Position numbers and translations under genes: made by a program. A stretch of 64,000 nt of DNA from Prorocentrum cordatum (Eukaryota > Sar > Dinophyceae > Prorocentrales > Prorocentraceae), in the NCBI GenBank assembly GCA_963575745.1, contig CAUYUJ010022082.1, forward strand, positions 124,001 through 188,000. The letters run 5' to 3'. Below are positions 51,060 through 63,890 of the stretch, piece after piece. How positions within the stretch are numbered: the stretch's first letter is position 1; every line of letters starts with the position of its first letter. A model generated the notes under the pieces. That model saw only the letters and a list, made by a program, of their open reading frames with translations, did no database searches and was not told where the DNA came from.

Positions 51060-52580
51060 CGGTCACAACGGGTGCGCCCCAAACGCGACAATATCTTGAG
51101 AGATGGTCGTCGGGTCTCGAGTCGCACGTTTCGCCGGGCCGGTGGCTCATGTGCCATGTACAACACTTCTTCAGACAGAGCCCGGTCAAATGTTGCGCAA
51201 ATGGCGCGGCCCAGTTTGCACACAGCGCGGGCGCGCAAGAACGCGGCGCGCACGGCCTCGGCGGAGCCCCGTGTCAGGCTGAGGGCGAGGAGGCTGGCGC
51301 TCGTCATGGAGAGAATGACGTGCCGGGGCGTCAGGAACGCGCAACCATCGGGCGCAAGTATCGGGACCTGGCGAGCAGGGTCGCGGAGCGCCAGGCAGCC
51401 GGCAGCAGCGCCGCGGCCGCAGCCCAGGCCCCGCCCCCCAGCGAGCGGGAGCCGAGGCTCAGGACGTCGCGCCCCCTGCCCTGCGCCGCCGCGCCCCCGG
51501 CGCGAGCGCGAGCCCCTTCCGATGCCAGCCGGGCGCGCGCCTCTCCCGATGCCGCGAGGAGAGACGCAAGGCTTTGCGGGGTCTCCCGGGGCCAGGCACC
51601 CACCCCCAGGGACGCGCAGGAGGGCGGCGCGGCCCATCCACGCGAAGGGAAAGGGAATGCCTCCGACAGAGGAACCGCGAGGCCCGGGAGCACTGCCCAG
51701 GGCGACGGCGGACGCGCGGGCGGTGCGCAGCCCCGAGGAGGAGGCAGCGAGAATGGCAGCCCTGCGCGCTGAGGCCATCAGGTTCGAGAGGGGAGTGCTG
51801 GCGGCCGAAGAGCCCGGGAGGCGGGGGGGCAGGTAAAGGATGGCCTGGCAGCCCGCCGCGCCGGGGCGCGGGTCCGCCTCGGTGGGGGGCGAGGACCAGA
51901 GGGGCCAGGATGGCGGCGACAGCATTGACATGGAGGCTGCGGCGCGCTACCTCGCGACACCAGGGGCTCAGGCGGCCCCGGCGCGGGAGCAGAGGGCATC
52001 CAGGCGCACTTAAAGCTGTTCGCCCAGAGGATCGATCGACCGGGAGGCGGACGACAGCGGGCATGGCGGCCGCGAGGCGGATGACAGCGGGAGGGGCGGA
52101 TGCCTGGAGCAGGGGGAAGCGCGCGAGCAGCTGGACAAGCTGGTCAGGACCTGGGGCTACCCTCATCAGAGGAGAGGATGGCTCGACTGGGCCCTGGCGG
52201 CACAGATGCCGCGTGAGGCGGAGGAGCGCAAGGCAGGAGCTACCTCGCAGAAGAAGAAGAAGGAGGAGAAGAAGAAGAAGCGCTAAGGCAAGAGCGTGGA
52301 CCCGGTGCAGCACCAGACGCTGAACGCGCTCGGGCCGGAAGCTGCCCAAGACAAGACCAACGCCCCACGACCTGATCCTCACGGACGCCAAGACACGCGA
52401 GGAATGGGAGAAGGCCAAGCTGGATCTCATCCTGGACAATTTCGCACCCCTGGGGGCACACATTGCGAGAATGCCTCGAAAGGCCTCCCTGCTTTGCTGG
52501 CAAAGCTCCGTTGCGTCCAGAGCAGATTCTGACGAAGTCTCGGGCGAGGCGCTGGCTTTCGCACACCCAGGGGGGCCCAG
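51060..52580 (+). pseudogene. decayed coding-like region, unidentified
   Basis: Coding-like stretches occur on the plus strand in several frames. The clearest are EQLDKLVRTWGYPHQRRGW and WALAAQMPREAEERKAG with a Lys-rich end and stop at about 52285, and LILTDAKTREEWEKAKLDLI followed by NFAPLGAHIARMP at about 52369-52475. Upstream, EEEAARMAALRAEAIRFERG occurs near 51740-51810. No single frame joins them, so this is at best a broken gene, possibly a gag-type protein. The rest is Arg/Ala/Pro-rich and could be open by composition alone. Confidence 0.3.
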
Positions 52581-52584
52581 ATTG

Positions 52585-53790
52585 TGTTGATGTCCCAGAC
52601 TCACTTATGCTCAAACTCACTCGTGCTCAGACTCGCTCATACTCATATTCGTAATCTGCATACTCGTACTCAGACTCACTCACACCCAGACTTGCGCACA
52701 CTCAGACTCACTCACACTTGCACCCACCCACCCTCAGACCCACTCGTAGGCAGACTCACTCGTACTCGGACGCACTCAAACTCAGTTTCGTATTCATCAT
52801 ACCCATACTCAGACGCACTCACACTCAGACTTACTCACATTCAGAATCACTCACACTCAAACCCACCCACTCTCAGATACAATCGTAGCCAGACTCACCC
52901 GTTCTCAGACCCATTGACAGACTCAGACTCCTATTCGTTATACTCATACTCGTACTTATACTCACTCGCACCCAGACTGGCCCACACTCAGGCTCACCCT
53001 CAATCAGACGCCTCCATACTCAGATTTACGCATTCGCATGCCCACTCGTACGCAGACTCCCCCATACCTGGACCCGCTGACACTCACACTCAACCATACC
53101 CGGGTTCATTTACATTCAGATTCACTCACACTCAGATCACTCATGCTCAGATTCGCTCATCAGTCCCCCCTTTGGTTGCCCAATACCCACTCGCTCTTCC
53201 ACTTGTGCTTCCCCCATCTCTCCTGGAAGATGCCCGCTGCAATCACTGGAGTCGTCGCTGTCTCAATCGTCGTTGTCGCGCCCGTCCTCCACGCCGACTC
53301 GCTCTCACACCAGATGCTCACAGACAGAGTCCTTCAACGGGAAGCGGCATGAGTATGATATACACATATGGGGAGCCCCACGCAGTGAATAATTACTTCG
53401 ACAGCGCGGAACGCACACAGGAACAGGAACCTCCCAACCTCAGGTCATCGTTCTCTGACTCACTCACAAGTAGACTCACTCAGATTCAGATTCACTCATA
53501 CTCAGATGCGTTCGCTCTCAGATATCTCATGCTCAGATGCACTGTTGCTCAGATTTCTCATGCCCGGGATCACTCATATGCGGACTCACTCACACTCCGA
53601 GCCGCTTTCCTCAGCTCAGACTCATTCGCATCACTAGTCAAAATCAAGGTATACTCAGGTCACTCATACCCTGTTCCACTCACATGTAGACTGACTCATA
53701 CTCATATTTACTTACGCACACGTAGGCGCACGCACCACCAGAGCAACGAAGCTCGCGCCAGGAGCCTCAGAATCGCTCTCACCTCACACT
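52585..53790. repeat. ACTCACTCRYACTCAGACTC minisatellite
   Basis: About 1.2 kb of degenerate ACTC/CAGACTCACTC repeats has a period of about 6-24 bp. A less repetitive part lies at 53160-53440. The 402-residue plus frame is a translation of the repeat (TRTHTHS-like). Confidence 0.9.
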
Positions 53791-53799
53791 GAATTGCAC

Positions 53800-54640
53800 T
53801 CGGATTTGCTAGGATGTCTCAGGCGAGGCGCTGGTTTCAGCTTCCTCTGGGGAGGGCGCCAATGGGGTCTTGCACGGGCCTGCTCTCACTCAGATTGTGG
53901 GGGTGTCTTAGGCGGTTCGCCTGATTGCATGCTCCACATCCGCTGCCTTCGAGGCAGTTTGCGAGGATGTTTCACGCGAGGCGCTGATGTCAGCCTCCCC
54001 ACGGGGGAGCGCGAGGAGGTATTGCACCGGCCCGCTCGCGCCCAGGTTGTGGGGATGTCTCGATCCGCTGCCTTCGGAGCAGTCTGCGATGGTGTCTCCG
54101 GCGAGGCGCTGGCGCCGGCCTCTTCACGGGGGGGCCGGGGACGCCACGGGGTAGTGCACGGGCCAGGTCGCGCCCAGGTTGCGGGGATGTCTCAGGCGGC
54201 TGGCCCGCTTGCATGCTCAACATTTGCTGTCGTCGGAGCAGTTTGCGAGGATGTCTCAGGCGAGGCGCTGAGTTCAGCCTCCCCACGGGTGGCGCCAGGG
54301 GGTATTGCACGGGCCCGTTCGTGCCCAGATTGCGGGGATGTCTCAGGCGGTTTGCACGTTTGCGTGCCCAACAGCCTCTGTTGTCGGAGCAGTTTGCGAA
54401 GATGTCAGGCGAGGAGCTGGTTTCGGCGTCCAACAGGGGTGGCTTCAGAATCCCGAGGGCCCCAGATGGCGAGGATGTTGACGGTGGTTCGCCTGCTTCG
54501 GCGGCCAGGCTCGCTTGCGCTCTAAATAGATCCTGAGGATGTCTCACACGACGCGCTTGACTTATCATCCCAAGGGCCTCAGATTGCGAGGATGTCTCAA
54601 GCGGTTTGCCTGGTTCGGTGGCGGGGCGCGGGCTACAGCA
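53800..54640. repeat. ~150 bp tandem satellite
   Basis: About five diverged copies start near 53811, 53963, 54090, 54247 and 54400. Each has GGATGTCTCAGGCGAGGCGC, a TTCAGCCTCCCCACGGG segment, TTGCACGGGCCCG and TGTCGGAGCAGTTTGCGA. One copy is shortened to about 127 bp. Confidence 0.88.
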
Positions 54641-55320
54641 TCCCATGGGGAGTCGTAGGGGTGCCTGCACGGAACGACGGCCAGGACGACTGCGCGTGCC
54701 CCTGGCCACGCAGTTCACGTGTTCCAGAATAGAATGTCCTATGACGAGAGACTCTGGCCTTGTCAGCTGCGCGAGCCTCTGGCCGCGTAGCTCTTGTTCT
54801 AGAACTAATGCTGAGAGCCCCTGGCCTCGTCAGCTTCGGTGGGCAGACTCGTCTGCGTCCAACGCAGGCCGTAAGGAGTTCTCAGGCAGACCGCTGGCTC
54901 GAGCATCCCACGGGGCTCAGATTGCGAGAGGAGGTGGTGAAGGGGAACTGGGGAGGGATGGCGAAGAGAAAGGGCAAGGAGTAGGAGGAGGAGGTGGAGG
55001 AAGAGGGAGGAGTAGGAATAGGAGGATGGATGTGGAAGGAGGAAGAGGGTTCTCGCCGCCGAACGGGCAACTCGGGTGGCCAAGGCCAGATGATCGAGGT
55101 TCGAAGCTCCTGGCTCGAGTTTCGCTGCTCAATGCTTTTCCAGTGTTTTAACCCTGATCGAGTTTCCTTGGCCTTCTCCTCTTCACGGATGGTTTCCCCT
55201 GAGAGGTGCCGAGAGGAAAAGGAGGAGAAGAAGAAGCAGGACAAGAAGGGGGAGGAGGAGGAGGAGGAGGAGGAGGAGGAGGAGAAGGAGGAGAAGGAAG
55301 GAGGAAGTAAGTGACGTCGT
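54641..55320. other. no gene; GGA-rich stretches
   Basis: GGA-rich tracts lie at about 54975-55030 and 55225-55310. Remnants of the 150-bp satellite continue to about 54920 (CTCAGGCAGACCGCTGG). Nothing codes convincingly. Confidence 0.5.
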
Positions 55321-57765
55321 CGTAGTCGTCGGCGTCTCTCTCGCCCTCGTCTTCCCCATGTATTCGCCAAGAATGCTGTCTCCTAGCGGAGTGTGCCATC
55401 AACATGAGGTGCACATCTGGGGATCTCCGCGTCAAGAAATTCTGGGACGAATCCTGCAGATTTGAGCACCAGCCGCACCTACTTATAGGGACTCACCTTG
55501 GCACAGCGTGCCTATAGGCGTCGCGGATAGGAGCGAGATGGAGGGCGGGATGGGGTGGGCCCCCCACCACTTCCCCCCCTGGCCTGTCGACTGGATATAG
55601 CTGGCAATTCGTCGTTATAACTGCCGCTGGCCTACCGCGAAAAAGACGACACGCCACGCGTGAACAAGATTGTTTGGCGGAGCCTCGGGTTGAAGGGTTG
55701 AGGACCTGTTGGGGCCATGTCGGGGCCATCTTGGGGCCCCGTTGGAGACATATTTGGGCCCCTCGTGGAGCCGCCGGGATCTTCCTGGGGCCGCGGTGGG
55801 GCCCCGCAGATTGGGGAGCGCTTGACATCTCTGCCCGAGGCGCCGCTTCCGTGCGCCAATTCCTCCGAAAAACAGAGAGAGCCTCCTGGTCCCCAGCGGC
55901 CGAAACTGCCGCGGGGGCTCCCGCTCCCAGTCCACCAGGTGCGTGCCGCGGGCCCTCCCGAAGCAGATAGCTCTAGAGTGAATGCTGGTGGGGTCTCGTT
56001 GGCCGAGAGGACGCCACCCCAGAAACCATCCTCGACCCAACCGCTGGACTCGCCAGCAGCTTTCCGCTTCGTCCCCACGAACATGCGCCTGCCAGCCCCC
56101 CGGTGCAGTTCCATGGGAGGGGCCATCTCCAGCCACGACAGGCCTCGGCCACGAATAGGTTCCACGACTCGAATCTAAAAAAACAGCCAGGACACCATCC
56201 CCTCCTGGGCCCGAAGAGGTCTGTATTGCTGCGCCTTGGCTGTGCGTCCCCCAGCCTCCTGGGGCAACAGTTCCATGGGATCGCAGGGCACCTCTTGTCA
56301 GACGACCCATCGTCTGCCCTATCCTGGAGAACGTCATCGGCCTCCAGGCCGCCCTACAATCATCGTGCTACCAGTAAGGAAACACATTCCCCATGACAGA
56401 ATCTTAGGAACAGCCGGAGCGCCATAAAAAATTAATCCTGGGCCCTAAATGGTCGTTCTCGCAACCGTCGGGGCCAGCTGCGCAATACACGGTCCAAGTA
56501 TCGCCTGAGGTGGATCTCACGGCCACGGCGCGCGCGCGCGTTCCGCGGGACGACGTCTCGAACGAGGCTCTCTCGCTGGTCGAGCGCGCTGTTGGCCCAT
56601 GAAAGAAATCGCTGCGGCTAGGCTTGACAGCAGTTGATGAAGACTCTGCAACGTCAAATCAGGTCAGCCCGCGGGCAGAAGACAATGCGACGACGACAAC
56701 ACTCCTTAGGCGTACTCGCCGACTTCACAGCCGGCTCGCGCTCGCGTGATACACCGTACTTCGGGGAGAAAGCCTGCAACCTGCACTCAGTTGTACAGCG
56801 CAGGGTGTGCCGACGCCTGTCATGGACAACCCCCCCTCGTTGGGCTGGCCTGTCTGCGGAGCTCTACAGTGAGAGGCTCGAGTTATCAGCATCGCACTGG
56901 ATCTTCCACTGGCCTCCTGGCGACCCATGCAGGCCCATGAAGCTGAAATCGCATATGCGGCGGAGCATTCACAACAGCGCGATCGGCCTGCGAGGTCGAG
57001 CCCATCGCCTGTCGGGTCGAAGCCCGACGGATTGGGGGCAGTGGCGAGACGAGGCGAGCAAGCGGCACCGCCCCAGGCGGGGCCACCGTGGGCCTGCGCG
57101 GAATGGCCAGAGCCTTCAGCTCTCGGTGTGTGTCAAGCTCTGGTGGTCCATGGTCTACTGTATGAGTGGGGCTTCTAAGCCCTGCCCTGGGTAAGTATCA
57201 CATGCCCAGGCCAACCGCCACCCGAACCAGAATCGTCAGGTAGTCTCTGCCAGCGAGGGGCCAGATCCATGTCCTTCAAATCTTCACAATGTCGTGGTCC
57301 CAACAGTTCCTCCGTGCGCCGTGTTTCCGCTGGGCTATTGTTCTGTCGTGCGCCGGCGATCTCCATGTGGCGGCGCGCCGTGCCCATCGGTCCGCAGGTC
57401 CATTCGGAACTCGGCTGGCCCACATTCACTCTGTCTTGAGGCATCGCGAAGCCCAATCGTCGACATGTGCGCGATTGGGATGGGCGTCGGCTGCGTGCCT
57501 CGCTCTTCGCATGAAAGCCGCTCAGGGTTCCAGGTCGTCATTGTGAGTGGCGCTGCGGTCGACAGTGCCGGTGCTGCCGTCGTCGTGGTCGTTACTGTTG
57601 GTGCTCAAGTCGTCGTTGGGATCGTCGTGGCTGAAGCTGCCGTCGTTGTCTGGAGTTGCTATCGTTGGAGACTCTGTCTGACATTGGACGTCCTACCCAT
57701 TTGTTGTCCTCCTGCTAGGTGCTGTAAGGTTGGAGATGAGATTTGCCATCGTTTCCTTTGTTTCC
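55321..57765. other. gene-free stretch
   Basis: No recognisable gene is seen. A short tandem of TTGGGGCC and similar lies at about 55705-55800. The 186-residue plus frame at 56634-57194 has no motif, repeat or neighbour to support it. A GTCGTC-rich part lies at 57545-57660. Confidence 0.45.
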
Positions 57766-57769
57766 CCGT

Positions 57770-58925
57770 GTCCGTCTTTTGCCAATGCTCACTATGATCC
57801 GGATCGCAGTCCGCTTTGCACGCTGTAGTACGGTACACATGTTTTGGTAAGGATCCAGAGACTGCACCCGTGAATCATTGCTGGCGTCACGGTCCCGTCG
57901 AGAAGATGCAGGCGGCTTGCAAAGAGGTATTTGCATGACGCTTCTTGTCTCGCATGGTTGAAATGGCGCCAGCGAGAAGCGATTACGTGGTCGAGTTCTG
58001 CGTCGTGGAACCCCTGGTTCGTAAAATTCCTGCCCACATATTCCGTGGTCTGCTTTGCATCCAACATTCCCACACAGCCCCCGTCGATGTCTACTTGACG
58101 CTGGGTGACGGTGGTCAGTATATTTGTCGTGTCTGGGTGTAGCTCCAGGCCGTACTCGGTGGATTGTCTCTTGAGGTTAAGAAGCAAGCGTTGTATTGGC
58201 TGAGATTCGCTGCACAAAAAAAATGTCGTCTGCGAATCGGGGGTTGGTCAGGAAGGTATATTCCGTACGGCCCATCTGGTAATGCCCATCTGTATACCGA
58301 GGTCCGCAATGTTGTCCGCATTCACTGGAAGACAGGTTCAATCAACGCAGTTATCAGCACCGAATTCAGAGGGTTTCCTTGCTTCACGCCTCGCTGGATG
58401 TCGAACTCCCTGCTCGTGCTGTCCGTCCGTACTTTGGCGGTTTGGTCGATTGGTCGGTGTAGGGTTGTTGGGGGAGGTGGATGTATGATGTCAGTGTGTG
58501 CTGCCCCTTGGGTGCTTCCTAGAGTGAATTGGGGATGACACCTTGGAATGCTTACTTCAAGCCTACAGCTGGGACCCATAGTGGTAATTGCCATTCCTCC
58601 GGTCGGTTGTGCAATAGCCCCGTCATGATCAGATTGTCCTCGGTGGGGAAACCGTGTCTGAAGCCTGCTTGGTCGAGGCTCTGCGGATCATCCAATAGCG
58701 GCCCGAATCGACTGTACAAGACATCAGTTCGTAAAGGAAAGGAATGCTTGTAATTGGTATGTTTTTTGTGGAAGGATGGGGTCGTCAGGTAGGAAGATCG
58801 CGGTGATAGTGGTACGTCTCCAGGATAACGTCTTTGAGCACGCACAGCAAATGCTGGTTCATGCACGCCACGCCGAATGGGGCAGTGGGGCACGGCGAAT
58901 GCTTCACGGGCATAGTCTGACAACT
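57770..58925 (-). pseudogene. reverse transcriptase remnant of a second LINE
   Basis: Three minus-strand frames follow each other. The first (58552-58923) has DVLYSRFGPLL and LDQAGFRHGFPTEDNLIM, as in RT motif 2-3. The second (58322-58594) has STSREFDIQRGVKQGNPLN, the motif B region. A third contains NPRFADDIFFVQ, motif C with FADD, at about 58223-58239. The last (57792-58217) has LELHPDTTNILT and YVGRNFTNQGFHD, the thumb region. The order is right for a non-LTR RT, but frames are broken at least three times. It is a different family from the 23-28 kb LINE. I see no endonuclease. Confidence 0.75.
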
Positions 58926-60480
58926 ATCGTTTCTTTTCCTTCTAACTGCACAGCGAACGTAGGTGGTATTAGACGCAATACGCGTCTTCTGCAGGCAGCG
59001 GATGTTGACAGGGGAGGATCAAGAGCTAGGCGCCATACAGTGTTAACACACGACAATATGCGCGTTCTTTGTCACATGATGGGGCTGCGATGCGACCAGA
59101 TGGTATGCGATGCTTTGCATCGCCAGCTCCTGCCTCTGACCTGCGGCTAGGTTCGGTTCCAATCCGGCAATCGGCAAAATAAAAGAACTGGGAGGGTCAG
59201 CCTGGGCCACATCATATTGGGGACCAGATGACCACAAAGCCAGTCGACACCAACCAAACGTAGACGACTTGGCAAGTCGTCACTCGCCAATGGCAAGGGA
59301 GGCTCTCTCATGAGACGTCCTCCCGCCTTACCAAGTTTCTAGAAAGGCTCAAACGCTCAACATTCCAGACCGCCGAAAAACATACATTAAGCAGCTCGCG
59401 CTGCCCTCGGTCGCTGCTTCCCTGCGCGTGCAATAGGTTTGCAAGGACGTGAGGTACAGTAGCAGGGAAGGTGGAGGAAATACAAAAGAGTGGAGAGGAG
59501 GATGGAACAAGATGTACGGGGGGAAAGAACGATGAGAGGGCCGAAGCAGTGGCAAGCTAAGCCGGCTCTTGATGCCAGCGCTGCTTGCGCCACTAATGAG
59601 CACTACTGCCTCCGAGTTCACAGCCGTCCCCTCTTCCAGGGCATCTCCACCAACTCCTCCTCCCCTCCAGGGCAATTCCTCAGCCACGACCAGTCGCGGC
59701 CATGGCAAAAGCAGAGCGACGGGGGGAGACATCAACGCTAGGGGCGACGGCAGAGGCGAGTCTTCGTCGTTGTCGACGTCGTGCGTCGTTGGGTGCCCCC
59801 TAGCCCCGCACCACCACCATCGCCGCCATCACGCAAAACCGCATCATCTCCAAGCCACCCACCCGCCACAACCGCTGGACAACTCAGGACCTCACTTCCA
59901 CGTATCGCCCCTCCTGGCGTCTAGCATCCCAAACTTGCAACAATCACTCTGCCGAATCACAGACGGCTCCGTCATGCGCTCTCCTGGTGCCGCGCAACTC
60001 TCTCTCGGGCCTCCTCCGGCACGGTCGAGCGTAGTACGGACAGAAATGCCCTCACAGTGATGCCAACGGAGGCCGAAGCACAGAGCTGAGCAGGCATACG
60101 TGTACGTGCAAGCACGCCCTCGGCGATCACGCGTGCACGACTGACCGCGTTCAAACGCAGACGACGATACGTCATGGGCCCTTGGAAGAACTCGAGCCCG
60201 CGACGGACGCACTGATACCGCTACTCCCCTGACCTCTCCCTGGCGCGCCCTGACCAAGATTTCGAGGAGAACCCAGGCGTGGTGACAAGGGCTCTCCAGG
60301 ACGAGCAGCGGTATCCGTACCTTTTCCTCCTCTGGCCCCCTTTCGGTCCGACCCGACCTGGGCGGCCGAGCTTCCAAACCCTCGCGCGGGCGCGCTCGGC
60401 GGGGACGGGGCGCCGCTCCTCGTCGGCCGTGGAGCCCCGGCGGGCCTCCGCTTCGCGGGGGGGGGCGGGGCTCGGTGGCT
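58926..60480. other. gene-free stretch
   Basis: No gene or repeat is identified. The sequence between 59560 and 60060 is richer in C/A with Pro/Ser-rich frames. Confidence 0.45.
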
Positions 60481-60489
60481 GCTGGCGAG

Positions 60490-60527
60490 CGCCACCCTCC
60501 TCCTCCTCCTCCTCCTCCTCCTCCTCC

Positions 60528-60563
<36 letters not shown>

Positions 60564-60606
60564 GCATCAGCATCAGCATCAGCATCAGCATCAGCATCAT
60601 CATCAC

Positions 60607-60646
<40 letters not shown>

Positions 60647-60954
60647 GTCATCATGGACATCACCATCATCATCGTCATCATGATCATCATCGTCATCATA
60701 ATCATCATCATCATCATCATCATCACCATCAGCATCGTCAGTATCATCATCATCATCCTCATCATCAGCATCATCATCATCAGCATCATCCTCATCAACC
60801 TCATCATCATCATCATCATCGTCATCATCATCATCATCGTCAGCATCAGCATCAACATCATCATCACCATCAACATCATCACCACCACCATCATCAGTAT
60901 CATCGTCATCATCAGCATCAGCATCATCATCATCATCATCATCAGCATCATCAG

Positions 60955-61001
<47 letters not shown>

Positions 61002-61015
61002 ACATCATACGTATT
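60490..61015. repeat. (TCC)n then (CAT)n triplet microsatellite
   Basis: A short TCC block is followed by about 480 bp of CAT triplets with CAG, CGT and CAC variants. It is the reverse-strand counterpart of the ATG arrays elsewhere in the window. Confidence 0.96.
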
Positions 61016-61019
61016 CCCA

Positions 61020-62095
61020 TTTAAATAATTCTATAACCCGGGACCCACCCCCCGAACCCCCGAATCCTGGGCTCCTGGGACCCTCTAGACCCCCCCGGAC
61101 CCGTGTCCCTGGGGACCCTCTGGACGCCACTGCAGGAGGCCCCCGAGGCGTCTCAGAGCTCCTGTAAGCCCTTCCTGGGCCTAGGCAACGGGCCCAAATC
61201 GGTCAGGAGGGCGGCCGAACGCCTCCCCGAGGGCAAGAGGCCCCAATCACCCACCAGACGCCCGAAAACGACCCAAAGAAGACCCCCAAGAGGCTTCCAA
61301 GACGCAGAAACAAACACACAATTATTTTCCAAGGTTGTTGCATGATTTTGGGAATGCCTTTTTCTTCGGTGTTCTGGGCGTCCGAAGCTCGACAATCGCC
61401 CCAAAACCATCCGAAAGAGCTTCCAGGCAGTCCAATAGAGCCCCAGGACGGCACAGCAGGGCTCCAAGATGGCCTAACAGAGCCCCATGACGGCCCATGA
61501 TGGCCCCAAGACACCCTCCGAAGCACTCCAAATCGTGACCCCGTCGTTCAGGGAGACCGCGGTTGGAGGCAGGGTGGCCCGAGCAAGCCCCAAGAAGCCC
61601 CCAGAAGACGCCCAGGAAGCCTCCAAAGGGCCTGAAACAAACTTGCAAAAATTCCGTGAGGCCCCCAGAAGCTCTCCGAGGAGGAGCCTCCGCAAAAAGA
61701 GCTGAAGAGGATGGGGAAGAATTCGCAGGGTAGGTCGAGAATGAGAAACAAAAGCGTTGAAGGATAACGAAGAACATTATTAAAGCGGCGATGCCAGAAA
61801 CTGCAACAAGGAGTTATCGTTACACTGTCTGTTTGATTGTCCTGCCGTTCCGCCTGCATACTAAGCTTCAAGGGCCAAGGTGCATGGCTCGACGTGCCAA
61901 TGCAGTCTTGTGTGCATATAGCTGTAAATGATGTGTACACCCTGTGCGTGCGTGCCTGGCCTGTGCATGCGCATACATACACACATGTATATGTATACAT
62001 ATATAGACCAGCGGCGTGCTTATCTATAAGTACATACATAAAGATGTGTTCGTGTATGTATGGCCCGTACTCACGGCGCACGCAGGGTCCTCCAG
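61020..62095. other. no gene; loosely repetitive G/C-rich part and TA/CA-rich part
   Basis: About 61030-61680 is loosely periodic, with many CCCAAGACG- or CCCCAGGAG-like segments. About 61960-62060 is rich in alternating pyrimidine-purine (ACATACACACATGTATATGT). No gene is seen. Confidence 0.5.
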
Positions 62096-62099
62096 AGGT

Positions 62100-63890
62100 G
62101 GGCCTCCGCGGGCGCTCGAGATAAGTCGACCAGGGCTGAGGACGTGCGGCAAATTCAGCGGGTGACTGGGGCGAATTATGCATTAGGGGCGAAATCGAAT
62201 CCGAGCCTGGCGGCAATCGAGGGCGGGTGACAACGTCCCCCAGATCGGCCCACGACCAAAGCACTGGACAATGCAAGTCGTGTATGAATGTGTAAAGGCA
62301 GGCGGCACAACGTCGAAACCTACCGCGAATGGTCCCCCACGAGTGCGCAGCCTGACCGTGGTTAGCCACGCGCCGAAAGCAGTTTTGACCATGGCCGACT
62401 GCCATGCGAGAGCAGCCTGACCGACGAAGTCCCGAAGAGGAGGTCTGAAGCAAACTTCATCCTCGACCGCCCACGCGGCAAGACGCCGCGAGAGCGCAAG
62501 ATGGAGGATGTCGGGAAAAAGCGAGGAAAGGAGGGAAGCCGACAGATCATTCTGCACCCGCACCCGCGGAGGCCGCGCACTCTCAGCCTCGAGCAGATCG
62601 CGCAGAGCGGCGCGCGCTGGGCCTGCGAGCGCGGGGGTGTTGACGTCGGCCGCAGTGGCCTGCTCCATGGAACCGCTGTCGATGGTCTCGTCTGCCAGAA
62701 AGCTTGAGACACGTCCTGCGGACCGATGGCGAGGAAGGATCCGTGCTCCACCGCCTGGCTGCTCAGCCACACGTGGAGCTCGCTCCATTTCGTCACCGTG
62801 CAGTGGCCCGTCCTCGCGAGAGTCGCCGTGCCCACTGCCATCATCGAGCGATGTCTGGTCGCATGCCGAGATCCTGGCGATACAATCTCAGTTCTAGTTA
62901 ACGATGGTGGTGGCATGCGCCATATTTTGAAGAGGGCCCACGCTTCACGTGCACGCAGAAATCGAGGCGTGGGCCGTAATTTCTGCAGAAAATCTTAGAG
63001 TTGACAGGACGAGCTCGGTGTAGAGGCGAGCCGAGGAGTATGTGGTGGCGTCCACGATGGCATGGTCGAGGACATCAACAATGTCCTGAGCCGTCGTCTT
63101 GCGCCAAATGCCAGCTCCTGCGGCGCCCGGTCCGACTACCATGCCGAGGTGCTCGGCCTTCGCGTCGGTAGCAAAGCCACCCCAATCTGGAATGGTCGCC
63201 GTCATCCACGCTTGGAATTCGTTGCGCATGCCATCTGGGAACTGCTGCGCCGAGGGGGCCACGATGTACATATGAAGTTTGAGAGCGATGCCAGCAAGGT
63301 GGTCATTCCCATCAGTGGGGGGCGGCCACCCTTTGGCGATCTCCAGCGCCGCGCCCTCGACCAACGCGATCGCCCATGGGCGCAACCGCCATGCGAAGCA
63401 GGGGGGGCCATGTGGGGCCACGAGAAAAAGGCCCGCAAAACGGCGCGCTTCCGATGCTGCCGCGGCAACGCGTTGACCACCTTGTTCGATGATTTATCCG
63501 CGGGCCTGCGCCCCCAAAGCGCGACAGTCCGAGCACCATTGCATAGTTGCTGTTCGGCGGCAGAATCGCGGGCGAAGGTTGGCGAACGAACTGAACTGAC
63601 CAGAGACTCAATAGAAATATACCGAGCTGCCGTGCCATTGGTCGACTGCAATAATCCGAGTGCCAACTTGACGTCGCCCCCCAAGGCCCCAGACTGCCCC
63701 CGACAGCCGCCGAGGTACCGAAAGGTGGGTTTCCCCGCGAGACGCGCGGAGAAGCCGGTCACGACCATGACTGGCAGCTTCTTTCAGGAGCCTTTTTGTC
63801 ATGGCTCTCCTGCTGCGCGGCGTCGGCGCAGAAGAGTCCCTGACCTCGACCAGCCGCTGGCACTGCGCCGTGAACCCAGGGCCCTTCAAG
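62100..63890 (-). pseudogene. 3' half of a third LINE (RT thumb and C-terminal part)
   Basis: On the minus strand, frames at 63202-63768 and 62945-63421 contain AEHLGMVVGPGAAGAGIWRK and STLRFSAEIT, like the region after RT motif C in the 23-28 kb LINE. The frame at 62183-62788 contains VGQAALAWQSAMVKTAFGAW, then GGPFAVGFDVVPPAFTHSY, like the C-terminal region. Motifs A and C are not intact. The remainder would lie beyond the window or is lost. Confidence 0.55.

Noticed and set aside
56634-57194. A 186-residue plus-strand frame
   Set aside because: No motif, relic or homologous feature was recognised. Competing frames of similar length exist on both strands.
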